A program made the position numbers and the translations under genes. Below the pieces are notes generated by a model. The model had not been told where the DNA came from. It was given only the letters and a program-made list of their open reading frames with translations, and made no database searches. Shown piece after piece: positions 28,598 through 36,501 of a stretch of DNA of 64,000 bases (its first letter is position 1; each line of letters begins with the position of its first letter). Source of the DNA: Ch67 sp041395845 (lineage in GTDB: Bacteria > Pseudomonadota > Gammaproteobacteria > Pseudomonadales > Ketobacteraceae); assembly GCA_041395845.1 (NCBI GenBank), contig JAWKZS010000005.1:1-64000 (forward strand). Reading direction: 5' to 3'.

Positions 28598-29953
28598 ATG
28601 TCAGCAGCCCTAATCGCCATCAGCGTCGTTTTTGTGGTCGGCTATCTGGCCATCGCCACCGAACACAACATCAAGATCGACAAAACCGCCTCTGCCATCC
28701 TCACCGGCGTATTGTGCTGGACACTTTATATCCTGAATGCGGAAACGCTGGTGGATATCAGCACGATTCCAGCCTGGTTCACCGACACCATGGCCGGCAA
28801 GCCCGAACAGGAACTGCTGCTGAGCTGGGTGGGACATCACCAGCTGCTGCATTTTCTGGGCGAGATTTCCAGCATCCTGTTCTTCCTGCTGGGAGCCATG
28901 ACCATTGTGGAACTGGTGGATTCCTACGGCGGTTTCACCATCATCACCCGCCACATCCATTCCCACAACATGGTGAAGCTGCTGTGGCTGATCAGCTTTA
29001 TCGCCTTCTTCATGTCCGCCGCACTGGACAACCTGACCACCACCATCGTGATGATCTCGCTGATCCGCAAACTGATTGCCGATTCCGGTGATCGCTGGTT
29101 CTTTGCCAGCATCGTGGTGGTGGCCGCCAATGCCGGCGGTGCCTGGTCGCCCATCGGTGACGTGACCACCACCATGCTGTGGATCGGCGGGCAGATCACC
29201 ACCCTGAACATCATCGAATCCGTATTCCTGCCATCCATTGCCTGTCTGGTGATTCCGCTGCTGTACCTGAGCTGGCGTCTGAAAGGCAAGACCATCACCT
29301 CCCCGGTGGGCAATGGCGACGAAGAAGAGTTCGGCGTCACCCCGCTGCAGCGCAACGTGATTTTCACCGTGGGTATGCTGGGGCTGCTGTTCGTGCCGGT
29401 GTTCAAGACCTTCACCCACCTGCCGCCGTTTATGGGCATGCTGCTGAGCCTGTCGGTGCTGTGGATCATCAGCGAACTGATGCACGACGATCGCGATCAG
29501 GCCATCGATACCGGCCTGCACATTCTGGTGGTACTGAAACGCATCGATACGCCGAGCGTGCTGTTCTTCCTGGGCATTCTGGTGGCCGTGGCATCGCTGG
29601 AAGCCACCGGCATTCTTGGCATGGTCGCCACCGGCCTGAATGAGAACGTCGGCAACATCAATGTGATCGTGTTCCTGATCGGCCTGCTGTCGGCCATCGT
29701 GGATAACGTGCCACTGGTGGCCGCCGCCATGGGCATGTACGACCTGAACACCTATCCCACCGATTCCACCATGTGGGAATATCTGGCATTTGCCGCCGGC
29801 ACCGGGGGCAGCTGTCTGATCATCGGTTCTGCCGCCGGCGTCGCCGCCATGGGCATGGAGCGCATCAACTTCTTCTGGTATGTGAAGAACATCAGCGGAC
29901 TGGCACTGATGGGCTATGTGGGGGGAACCGCGGTGTATTTTCTGATGATTTGA
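28598..29953 (+). CDS. nhaD: Sodium/proton antiporter NhaD
   Basis: 451 residues from ATG 28598 with AGGAAG upstream. Typical NhaD helices: LCWTLYILNA near the start, FFLLGAMTIVELVDSYGGF, FFMSAALDNLTTTIVMISLI with the Asp-Asn pair, NAGGAWSPIGDVTTTMLW, and VGLLSAIVDNVPLVAAAMGM-like sequence near the C-terminus with a second DN pair. It exports Na+ or Li+ in exchange for protons at alkaline pH and is common in marine and halophilic gammaproteobacteria. A terminator follows at 29977. The gap to trkH is 148 bases without a clear terminator, so partial co-transcription is possible. Confidence 0.9.
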   Translation: MSAALIAISVVFVVGYLAIATEHNIKIDKTASAILTGVLCWTLYILNAETLVDISTIPAWFTDTMAGKPEQELLLSWVGHHQLLHFLGEISSILFFLLGAMTIVELVDSYGGFTIITRHIHSHNMVKLLWLISFIAFFMSAALDNLTTTIVMISLIRKLIADSGDRWFFASIVVVAANAGGAWSPIGDVTTTMLWIGGQITTLNIIESVFLPSIACLVIPLLYLSWRLKGKTITSPVGNGDEEEFGVTPLQRNVIFTVGMLGLLFVPVFKTFTHLPPFMGMLLSLSVLWIISELMHDDRDQAIDTGLHILVVLKRIDTPSVLFFLGILVAVASLEATGILGMVATGLNENVGNINVIVFLIGLLSAIVDNVPLVAAAMGMYDLNTYPTDSTMWEYLAFAAGTGGSCLIIGSAAGVAAMGMERINFFWYVKNISGLALMGYVGGTAVYFLMI

Positions 29954-29976
29954 ATGGCGCGGTCAGCAGTACAGGG

Positions 29977-30006
29977 AATGGGGATGCGGGTCATCCCCAT
30001 TTTTGT
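29977..30006 (+). terminator. Terminator after nhaD
   Basis: AATGGGGATG (29977-29986) and CATCCCCATT (29992-30001) form a perfect 10-bp stem with a 5-base loop, followed by TTTGTTT. Confidence 0.9.
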
Positions 30007-30118
30007 TTCTGGTGCGGACATCTGAAGGGCGAAGGCCGCGCTGTGAACACGCCGCATGGTGTCTCGATTACCGACCGTTATGCACCAAGGGCGGTGCACG
30101 GCGTTCTGAGCGCCATCG

Positions 30119-30200
30119 ACCGTGCCCGGAACACCGTTGACCGTGCCGGCAGCACGGCGCGGGGCGTCTGGAGCACCGACGATGGTGCTCCGGGCACGGT
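30119..30200. repeat. Long inverted repeat in the junction before the restriction island
   Basis: ACCGTGCCCGGAACAC (30119-30134) is the near-perfect reverse complement of GTGCTCCGGGCACGGT (30185-30200), 15 of 16 positions, with a 50-base loop that contains another GACCGTGCCGG. There is no gene between the nhaD terminator and the RhuM-Fic gene (about 280 bases), and this structured, GC-rich piece fills much of it. It could be a remnant of a mobile element end or a strong RNA hairpin; nothing more can be said. Confidence 0.45.
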
Positions 30201-30288
30201 ACAGGGTGTTGGCAGCGGGGTTGAAGATGCCCCGAGGACGGCAGACGGTGAATCAGACAGGAAGGATGGTGATTGGAACAGGGGCGAC

Positions 30289-30965
30289 TCAGCTTTCTGC
30301 TTTCAGCAGTATGAAATGCTCGATCAGCCGGATCATCAGTTCTTTCTGATCGGGCTGGCTTTCGGCCACCAGCAGTGCCAGCGCCACCAGGGTGTTGTCA
30401 TTGATCAGCTGCTCTACCGATTTCGCCAACAAGTGCTGGTTGATGCGCAGGTACCATAAAAACAGGAAGGAACCGCTGCGCTTGTTGCCATCGGCCAAAG
30501 GGTGGTTCTTGATCACGAAGTAGAGCAGGTGCGCCGCCCGGCTGGCCACGTTGGGGTAAAACAGCTCGTCACCAAAGCCCTGCTCAATGGTGGCCAACGC
30601 CGAGGCCAGGCCATCACCGCGCAGCTGCCCGAACAGCACAGTCGCCTCGCCCTTGGCGATCAGCGCTTTTTTCAGCTCGGCAATCGCATCCAGCGCATCA
30701 TCCAGCGCCAGCGCTCGCATGCTGGCTTGCCGATTGGGCAGCGCATTCAGGCTTTGCTCGTCATAGCGCTGCAACAGGCTCCAGCTGCGGGCGTAATCGC
30801 TGATGACGGAAAGCACCGCCTCGCCTTCGGGGTTGATCAACTGTCGGTTGGACAGCGTGCGCGACAGCAGGCTGACGGCCTGTTCGAACTCGGTGCCACG
30901 TTCCTGCAGGCGGCGCTGGTTCAGCGTGTAGCCTTCCACCAGATGCTGCTTCAGGGTGTGGGTGG
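30289..30965 (-). repeat. Inverted repeat arm A (shared C-terminal half of RhuM-Fic genes)
   Basis: On the minus strand this segment matches 35830-36501 on the plus strand at roughly 85-90 percent by eye, with identical runs such as GAGCAGGGCTTTGGTGACGA and GCACTGCTGGTGGCCGAAAG. The two arms enclose about 4.9 kb with the XRE gene, hsdM, fic and hsdS. Confidence 0.7.
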
Positions 30966-31269
30966 CCCACTGGCGGAACTGCACGCCGCGCTGGGACTTG
31001 ACCCGATAGCCCACGGAAATGATCACATCCAGGGAATAGAACACCACCGGCTTGTCGGAACCAGCAATATGCATTTTTTGCATATTGCTTTCCTCCGGCA
31101 GTTCACCGTCCTTGAATACATTGCGGATGTGTCGGGACAACACCGATTGGTCGCGCCCGAACAGCTCCACCATCTGCAGTTGGGACAGCCACACAGTGTC
31201 GTGATCGAGAGCCACTTTCAGCTGCACCTGGCCATCGTCGGACTGATAGATTTCGATGCTATTGGTCAT
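30289..31269 (-). CDS. RhuM-Fic fusion protein (copy A of an inverted pair)
   Basis: 326 residues from ATG 31269. The N-terminal 130 residues (MTNSIEIYQSDDGQVQLKVA, VWLSQLQMVELFGRDQSVLS, and VIISVGYRVKSQRGVQFRQW) match the RhuM/KilA-N-like virulence family, which looks like a DNA-binding winged helix. The C-terminal half is a DOC-type Fic domain with the catalytic motif HPLADGNKRSG (the second position is Pro-Leu rather than Pro-Phe, as in many Doc-like proteins). Fic domains transfer nucleotide-derived groups to proteins. From HTLKQHLVEGYTLNQRRLQE on, it is almost identical to the protein at 35503-36501, while the first third differs. It sits at the outer edge of the hsd region, transcribed outward. 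Biochemical role unknown. Confidence 0.75.
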   Translation of the reverse strand: MTNSIEIYQSDDGQVQLKVALDHDTVWLSQLQMVELFGRDQSVLSRHIRNVFKDGELPEESNMQKMHIAGSDKPVVFYSLDVIISVGYRVKSQRGVQFRQWATHTLKQHLVEGYTLNQRRLQERGTEFEQAVSLLSRTLSNRQLINPEGEAVLSVISDYARSWSLLQRYDEQSLNALPNRQASMRALALDDALDAIAELKKALIAKGEATVLFGQLRGDGLASALATIEQGFGDELFYPNVASRAAHLLYFVIKNHPLADGNKRSGSFLFLWYLRINQHLLAKSVEQLINDNTLVALALLVAESQPDQKELMIRLIEHFILLKAES

Positions 31270-31404
31270 TGGAACCTCTGCTACCCGGTGTTACGGATAA
31301 TATCGCTAAGGATAGTCATTAGAACAGGGGCCACCGTGTACAGCCCCGGAAGGAACGTGAAGGTCTCGTGCTATGGATATAGACGGCATGCGGGTAAAGA
31401 AACG

Positions 31405-31572
31405 TCAGATTTTTACTTCGCTTCTGAACAGGTTGTAAAACCAGAACCAGAACAGGGTATTGACCAGATGCACGAACAGCGAGGCGTGGTCCTGTATCAG
31501 GTCTACGCCAATGCGGCCCCAGCAATACAGGCAGGCGATGGACAGTACGAGGTTGCCGATAGTGTTTAGCAT
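31405..31572 (-). CDS. Possible small membrane protein, 55 residues
   Basis: A short frame from ATG 31572 to TGA 31405-31407 reads MLNTIGNLVLSIACLYCWGR, then IGVDLIQDHASLFVHLVNTL and FWFWFYNLFRSEVKI. It has two hydrophobic stretches separated by a charged turn, and composition typical of tiny membrane proteins. A GGAA lies about 10 bases upstream, which is a weak ribosome-binding site. I know no family. It lies between the outward RhuM-Fic gene and the XRE regulator and fills a 430-base space that otherwise holds only promoters. It may be a spurious frame; conservation in related islands would decide. Confidence 0.35.
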   Translation of the reverse strand: MLNTIGNLVLSIACLYCWGRIGVDLIQDHASLFVHLVNTLFWFWFYNLFRSEVKI

Positions 31573-31662
31573 GGTGGGGGTTCCACTTTAAGAATCAGGC
31601 CTGCATAATTTGATTTCAACTCACAAAATATCACAAAAATCGAAAAGCCGTGGTATCCTCCC

Positions 31663-31678
31663 GTGTTATTTCTAACAC
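31663..31678. promoter_or_regulatory. Perfect palindromic operator candidate before the XRE gene
   Basis: GTGTTA (31663-31668), TTTC, TAACAC (31673-31678): a perfect 6-4-6 inverted repeat 25 bases before ATG 31704, downstream of an AT-rich stretch. This is the size and place of an autoregulatory site for a small Cro-like dimer such as the gene that follows. Confidence 0.55.
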
Positions 31679-31703
31679 CGGACCATTAGATAGAGGCACT
31701 GCC

Positions 31704-31907
31704 ATGATCCGCTGCCATCTCGCCCGCATGATGGGCGAACACAAGATGCGTATTGCCGATGTCGCCCGCGAAACAGGCTTAAGCCGCGCCACGGTTACGC
31801 TGCTCTATAAAGAAACCGCGCAAAAGGTGGATCTGGATGCCATCGAAAAGCTGTGCCTGCTGTTTAAATGTGACGTAGGCGATCTGCTTGAGCTGACACA
31901 GCAATAA
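31704..31907 (+). CDS. Small XRE/Cro-type HTH regulator of the restriction island
   Basis: 67 residues from ATG 31704 (GAGG eight bases before). Almost the whole protein is one helix-turn-helix: MRIADVARETGLSRATVTLL, then YKETAQKVDLDAIEKLCLLF and KCDVGDLLELTQQ, the layout of YozG-like Cro/CI proteins. It is transcribed just ahead of hsdM (79 bases) and preceded by a perfect palindrome, so it probably represses its own promoter and so delays or tunes hsdM expression, a function like that of controller (C) proteins in type II systems. The regulatory role is inference. Confidence 0.75.
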   Translation: MIRCHLARMMGEHKMRIADVARETGLSRATVTLLYKETAQKVDLDAIEKLCLLFKCDVGDLLELTQQ

Positions 31908-31986
31908 CAACGCTGCCGCCATGATTGAGCATCCGCAGGCAAAAACTTTCACAACACGCAGTTAACGAACGTAATCAGGAACAAAC

Positions 31987-33552
31987 ATGACAAGCACACA
32001 ACAACGCGCCGCCCTGCAACGCCAGATCTGGGCCATTGCCAACGATGTCCGCGGCGCTGTGGACGGCTGGGACTTCAAGCAGTACGTGCTGGGCGCCCTG
32101 TTCTACCGTTTTATCAGCGAAAACTTTGCCAGCTACATCGAAGACGGCGACGACAGCGTCAACTATGCCGAACTGGCCGACAGCGTGATCACACCCGACA
32201 TCAAAGACGACGCCATCAAGACCAAAGGCTACTTCATTTATCCCAGCCAGCTGTTTGTCAACGTCGCCAAAAACGCCAACACCAATGAAAGCCTCAATAC
32301 CGACCTGGCAGCCATCTTTGCTGCCATCGAAGCCTCGGCCAGCGGTTATCCGTCTGAAGGCGACATCAAGGGCCTGTTTGCCGACTTCGACACCACCAGC
32401 AACCGCCTGGGCAATACCGTCAAAGATAAAAATGCCCGCCTGGCCGCTGTACTGAAGGGCGTGGCTGGTCTGGACTTCGGCAACTTCGATGATGCACATA
32501 TTGATTTGTTCGGCGATGCCTACGAATTCCTGATTTCCAATTACGCTGCCAACGCCGGAAAATCCGGTGGCGAGTTCTTTACCCCACAGCATGTGTCAAA
32601 GCTGATTGCCCAACTGGCCATGCACAAGCAAAAAAGCGTCAACAAGATCTACGACCCAGCCGCCGGTTCCGGCTCGCTGCTGCTGCAGGCAAAAAAACAT
32701 TTCGACGCCCACATTATCGAAGAAGGCTTCTTCGGCCAGGAGATCAACCACACCACCTACAACCTGGCCCGGATGAACATGTTTCTGCACAACATCAACT
32801 ACGACAAGTTCAATATCCAGCTGGGCAACACTCTGATCGATCCGCACTTTGGCGATGAAAAGCCCTTCGACGCCATCGTATCCAACCCGCCCTATTCGGT
32901 GAAATGGATCGGTAGCGACGACCCGACCCTGATCAACGACGATCGCTTTGCCCCGGCCGGCGTGCTTGCACCCAAATCCAAGGCCGACTTTGCCTTTGTG
33001 CTGCATGCCCTCAGCTACCTGTCCAGCAAGGGCCGCGCTGCCATTGTCTGCTTCCCCGGCATTTTCTACCGAGGCGGTGCCGAGCAGAAAATCCGCCAGT
33101 ACCTGGTGGACAACAATTACGTGGAAACCGTGATCTCGCTTGCACCCAATCTGTTCTACGGCACTACCATTGCCGTGAATATTCTTGTGCTGGCCAAAAA
33201 CAAAACCAGTACCGATACCCAGTTTATTGATGCCAGCGGCCTGTTCAAGAAGGAAACCAACAACAACATCCTGCTGGATTCCCACATTGAGCAAATCATG
33301 CAGGTGTTCGACAGCAAGGCCAATGTCGATCACTTCGCCCGCTCGGTACCGTTCGAGCAGGTGGCCGCCAATGATTACAACCTGTCGGTCAGCTCTTATG
33401 TGGAAGCCAAAGACAACCGCGAAGTGGTGGATATTGCCGAGCTTAATGCCGAGCTGAAAACTACCGTTGCCCGAATTGACCAGCTGCGTGCCGAGATTGA
33501 TGCCATCGTCGCGGAGATCGAAGGAGCCGGAACAGAAGGAGAAAGGGCATGA
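31987..33552 (+). CDS. hsdM: Type I restriction-modification system, N6-adenine methyltransferase subunit
   Basis: 521 residues from ATG 31987 (AGGA upstream), nearly the size of EcoR124I HsdM (520). Motif I DPAAGSG is at residues 223-229 and catalytic motif IV NPPY at 300-303; SGGEFFTPQHVSKLIA is the usual lead-in to the methyltransferase core, and the N-terminal helical domain (WDFKQYVLGALFYRFISENF) is intact. It methylates adenine on both strands of the site recognised by HsdS, protecting host DNA. The stop overlaps the fic start at 33549 (ATGA), so the two are translationally coupled. Family assignment to type IC is supported by the matching HsdR residues. Confidence 0.92.
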   Translation: MTSTQQRAALQRQIWAIANDVRGAVDGWDFKQYVLGALFYRFISENFASYIEDGDDSVNYAELADSVITPDIKDDAIKTKGYFIYPSQLFVNVAKNANTNESLNTDLAAIFAAIEASASGYPSEGDIKGLFADFDTTSNRLGNTVKDKNARLAAVLKGVAGLDFGNFDDAHIDLFGDAYEFLISNYAANAGKSGGEFFTPQHVSKLIAQLAMHKQKSVNKIYDPAAGSGSLLLQAKKHFDAHIIEEGFFGQEINHTTYNLARMNMFLHNINYDKFNIQLGNTLIDPHFGDEKPFDAIVSNPPYSVKWIGSDDPTLINDDRFAPAGVLAPKSKADFAFVLHALSYLSSKGRAAIVCFPGIFYRGGAEQKIRQYLVDNNYVETVISLAPNLFYGTTIAVNILVLAKNKTSTDTQFIDASGLFKKETNNNILLDSHIEQIMQVFDSKANVDHFARSVPFEQVAANDYNLSVSSYVEAKDNREVVDIAELNAELKTTVARIDQLRAEIDAIVAEIEGAGTEGERA

Positions 33553-34154
33553 TCCTGGAAAACAAACTGGGCATCACCGATCAGGTCGAACTGGCCAGAG
33601 CCGAAGAAAAAATCAGCAAACAAAAGGCCCGGCAACTGTTTGATTCTGGCGACATTAACAAAGCAGAAGTCGGCAATTTTGCCGGGCTGGCGTTTATCCA
33701 CGGCTACTTGTTTGGTGATATTGATGACTTTGCCGGTAAAATCCGCGATGTGAATATCGCCAAGGGCGACACCGCCTTTGCGCGTGTTATGTACCTGGAT
33801 GTCTCGTTAAAAAATATCGAAAGAATGCCACAAAGCACCTTCGATGAGATCATCGAAAAATACGTCGAGATGAACATGGCGCACCCCTTTCGGGAAGGCA
33901 ATGGCCGCGCCACCCGCATCTGGCTTGACCTGATTCTCAAGAAAGAAATCCAGCGCGTGGTCGACTGGAACCAGGTGGATAAAGAGGAATACCTTTCTGC
34001 CATGCAGCGCAGCGTGGTGAAAGACCTGGAAATCAAGGCCCTGCTGAAATCGGCACTCACCGAAAAGATTCACGATCGCGCCCTGTTTATGAAAGGTATT
34101 GATGTGAGTTATTTCTATGAAGGCTATAGCGAATTCAAGACCGAGGAGCTGTAG
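33549..34154 (+). CDS. Fic-family protein inside the hsd operon
   Basis: 201 residues, overlapping the end of hsdM by the ATGA start and ending 2 bases before hsdS. The Fic core is fully conserved, HPFREGNGR at residues 112-120, with FAGLAFIHGYLFGDIDDFAG upstream as in class III or anti-toxin-less Fic proteins. Fic enzymes usually transfer AMP from ATP to a Tyr, Ser or Thr of a target. Insertion of fic between hsdM and hsdS is a recurrent but poorly explained arrangement; here it is translationally coupled to hsdM, so its level follows that of the methylase. No inhibitory [S/T]xxxE[G/N] helix is obvious in the N-terminus, so the brake could be another protein. Target unknown. Confidence 0.82.
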   Translation: MILENKLGITDQVELARAEEKISKQKARQLFDSGDINKAEVGNFAGLAFIHGYLFGDIDDFAGKIRDVNIAKGDTAFARVMYLDVSLKNIERMPQSTFDEIIEKYVEMNMAHPFREGNGRATRIWLDLILKKEIQRVVDWNQVDKEEYLSAMQRSVVKDLEIKALLKSALTEKIHDRALFMKGIDVSYFYEGYSEFKTEEL

Positions 34155-34156
34155 TC

Positions 34157-35410
34157 GTGGCGAATACAGGTTTTATGGAAAAGCTGCTGGATGGGGTTGC
34201 GGTGGAGTGGAAGCCGCTTGACGATGTTGGAGAGTTCCTGCGAGGCAAGCGATTCGTGAAAGCAGATATGATGTCTGAAGGAGTCCCATGGCTGCGCACA
34301 CAAGAAGTTGATTTTGGAGAAATTTGGGATACGGGCGTAAAAATTACAGAGACAGGACTAAAAGCTCAAGCGCCAATTGGATACCAGAAAACTGTGTGAT
34401 TGTTGCAATGTACGGAGCAACTGTCGGAAAAATAGGGATCAACAAAATCCCTATGACGACGAACCAAGCTTGCGCAAACATACAACTTGACGCTGGTATA
34501 GCGAACTACCGATATGTTTTCCATTTCTTGCTAAGCCAGTACGAATATATCAAGTCGCTCGGTGCAGGCTCTCAGACAAACATCAATGCGGGGATTGTGA
34601 AAAAGCTCCAGATCCCCATCCCATGCCCCGAAAACCCCAAAAAATCCCTTGAAATACAGGCCGAAATCGTCCGCATTCTGGACGCATTTACCGCCCATAC
34701 CGCCGAGCTTACCGCCGAGCTTACCGCCGAGCTTACCGCCCGCAAAAAACAATACCACTACTATCGCGACAAGCTGTTGAGCTTTGAAGAAGGGGAAGTG
34801 GAGTGGAAGACGTTGGGGGACGTTTGTGAGATTGGAGACGGGAACCATTCATCAAAGTACCCGAGAGCTGATGAAATGGTTGAGTTTGGCGTGCCATTTA
34901 TACGTGGAACAAACATGGTAAATGGCACCATCTCTGATCAGGACATGAAATTTATTTCCGAAGAAAAGCACCGTGAACTAAAAAAGGGCATTTGCAAGCG
35001 TTTGATGTGCTTATGGCTAATAGAGGTGAGGTCGGTAAAGTTGCTTACGTGCCCAAAAAACATGCAGGGTCAAACCTAAACTCTCAGTTGGCATGGCTGC
35101 GAGCAAAACCCCAGTTCATTTTGCCTAGATTCTTATACTTTGTTCTCACATCAACCGGAGTTCAGAGTCGAATTTCAGGGAAGGCGGGGCCTTACAGCAA
35201 CTCACGATCAAAAATATTAAACTACTGCGCATTCCGGTTCCAACCCTGCAGGAACAAGAGCGTATCGTCGCCATCCTCGACAAATTCGACACGATAGCCA
35301 ACTCCATCAGCGAAGGCTTACCCCGCGAAATCGAATTGCGCCAGCAGCAATACGAATACTACCGCGACCTGTTGCTGAGCTTCCCCAAGCCCAACGAGGC
35401 GGCCGCCTGA
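34157..35410 (+). pseudogene. hsdS: Type I specificity subunit HsdS, three single-base frameshifts
   Basis: Starts at GTG 34157 just after fic. Two target-recognition domains are visible, each opened by a repeat (VEWKPLDDVGEFLRGKR and VEWKTLGDVCEIGDGNH) and closed by a conserved helix region, plus a TAEL-repeat spacer at 34699-34734. The frame breaks in three places, each consistent with one base lost from a homopolymer: A4 near 34363 (ITETGLK to SSANWIPEN), GGG near 34987 (RELKKG to LQAFDVLMANRG) and GGGG near 35187 (GKAG to LQQLTIKNIKLL). The end reads RIVAILDKFDTIANSISEGL. HsdS binds the two half-sites and holds HsdM. If the breaks are real the system cannot choose its site; if not, it is intact. 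Confidence 0.85.
34699..34734 (+). repeat. Three 12-bp tandem repeats coding TAEL in the HsdS spacer
   Basis: ACCGCCGAGCTT is repeated three times exactly, then ACCGCC. The protein reads TAEL three times between the two recognition domains. In EcoR124I and its variant EcoR124II/3I, two versus three TAEL copies are known to change the length of the gap between half-sites by one base (N6 versus N7). Slippage at this DNA repeat can therefore change specificity. Confidence 0.85.
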
Positions 35411-35502
35411 GATGGCACGTCGCCTGACGCCCGCGCACCACGCACAGACACCCGGCACGGAATGCCGGGTTTACCACCGCACCCTGCAACAAGGAGGTTG
35501 CC

Positions 35503-36501
35503 ATGACCAATAGCATCGAGATCTACCAGTCCGAAGATGGCCAGGTTCAGCTGGCGCTGCGGCTGGAGCAGGAAAGCCTGTGGCTGACCCAGGCCCAGAT
35601 CGCCGAACTGTTTCAGGTCAAGCCGCAAAACATCACCATGCACCTGAAAAATGTCTTTGCTGATGGGGAGTTAGAAGAAGCGGCAACCTGTAAGGATTTC
35701 TTACAGGTTCAGGCGGAGGGCGGCAGGGAGGTCAAGCGCAAACGGAAGTTCTATAACCTTGATGCCGTCATCTCGGTCGGCTATCGGGTCAACTCGGCCC
35801 GCGCCACCCAGTTCCGAATCTGGGCCACCCGCACCCTGAAACAGCACCTCGTAGAGGGCTACACCCTCAACCAGCGCCGTCTGCAGGAGCGCGGCATCGA
35901 GTTCGAGCAGGCCGTGCGGCTGCTGTCGCGCACCCTGGCCAACCAGCAGCTGGTCAATCCTGAGGGTGAGGCGGTGCTGTCCGTCATCAGCGACTACGCC
36001 CGCAGCTGGAGCCTGTTGCAGGGTTATGACGAGCAAAGCCTCGGCGCGCTACCCAACAGGCAAGCCAGCATGCGGGCGCTGATGCTGGACGATGCCCTGG
36101 CCGCCATTACCGAGCTGAAAAAGACGCTGATCGCCAAGGGCGAGGCGACGGCGCTGTTCGGGCAGCTGCGCGGTGACGGCCTGGCCTCGGCGCTGGCGAC
36201 CATCGAGCAGGGCTTTGGTGACGAGCTGTTTTATCCCAACGTGGCCAGCCGGGCGGCCCATCTGCTCTATTTCGTCATCAAGAATCACCCGCTGGCGGAC
36301 GGCAACAAGCGCAGCGGGTCGTTCCTGTTTTTGTGGTATTTGCGCATCAACCAGCACTTGCTGGCCAGGCCGGTGGAGCAGTTGATCAATGACAACACCC
36401 TGGTGGCACTGGCACTGCTGGTGGCCGAAAGCCAGCCCGATCAGAAGGAGCTGATGATCCGGCTGATCGAGCACTTTATCCTGCTGAAGGCGGATGACTG
36501 A
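35503..36501 (+). CDS. RhuM-Fic fusion protein (copy B of an inverted pair)
   Basis: 332 residues with a strong AAGGAGG at 35490-35496 before ATG 35503. Like copy A it joins an N-terminal RhuM-like DNA-binding region (ESLWLTQAQIAELFQVKPQN, DAVISVGYRVNSARATQFRI) to a Doc/Fic domain with HPLADGNKRSG at residues 262-272. After TLKQHLVEGYTLNQRRLQER the two copies are nearly the same, while the N-terminal third has drifted strongly, including an insert (DFLQVQAEGGREVKRKRKF). It follows hsdS and overlaps the RhuM gene at 36494, so it is in the hsd operon. Possible roles: abortive-infection effector or partner of HsdR; none is shown. Confidence 0.78.
   Translation: MTNSIEIYQSEDGQVQLALRLEQESLWLTQAQIAELFQVKPQNITMHLKNVFADGELEEAATCKDFLQVQAEGGREVKRKRKFYNLDAVISVGYRVNSARATQFRIWATRTLKQHLVEGYTLNQRRLQERGIEFEQAVRLLSRTLANQQLVNPEGEAVLSVISDYARSWSLLQGYDEQSLGALPNRQASMRALMLDDALAAITELKKTLIAKGEATALFGQLRGDGLASALATIEQGFGDELFYPNVASRAAHLLYFVIKNHPLADGNKRSGSFLFLWYLRINQHLLARPVEQLINDNTLVALALLVAESQPDQKELMIRLIEHFILLKADD
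35830..36501 (+). repeat. Inverted repeat arm B (shared C-terminal half of RhuM-Fic genes)
   Basis: Plus-strand counterpart of 30289-30965. Recombination between the arms would invert 31.0-35.8 kb and exchange the divergent N-terminal parts of the two RhuM-Fic genes. Confidence 0.7.
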
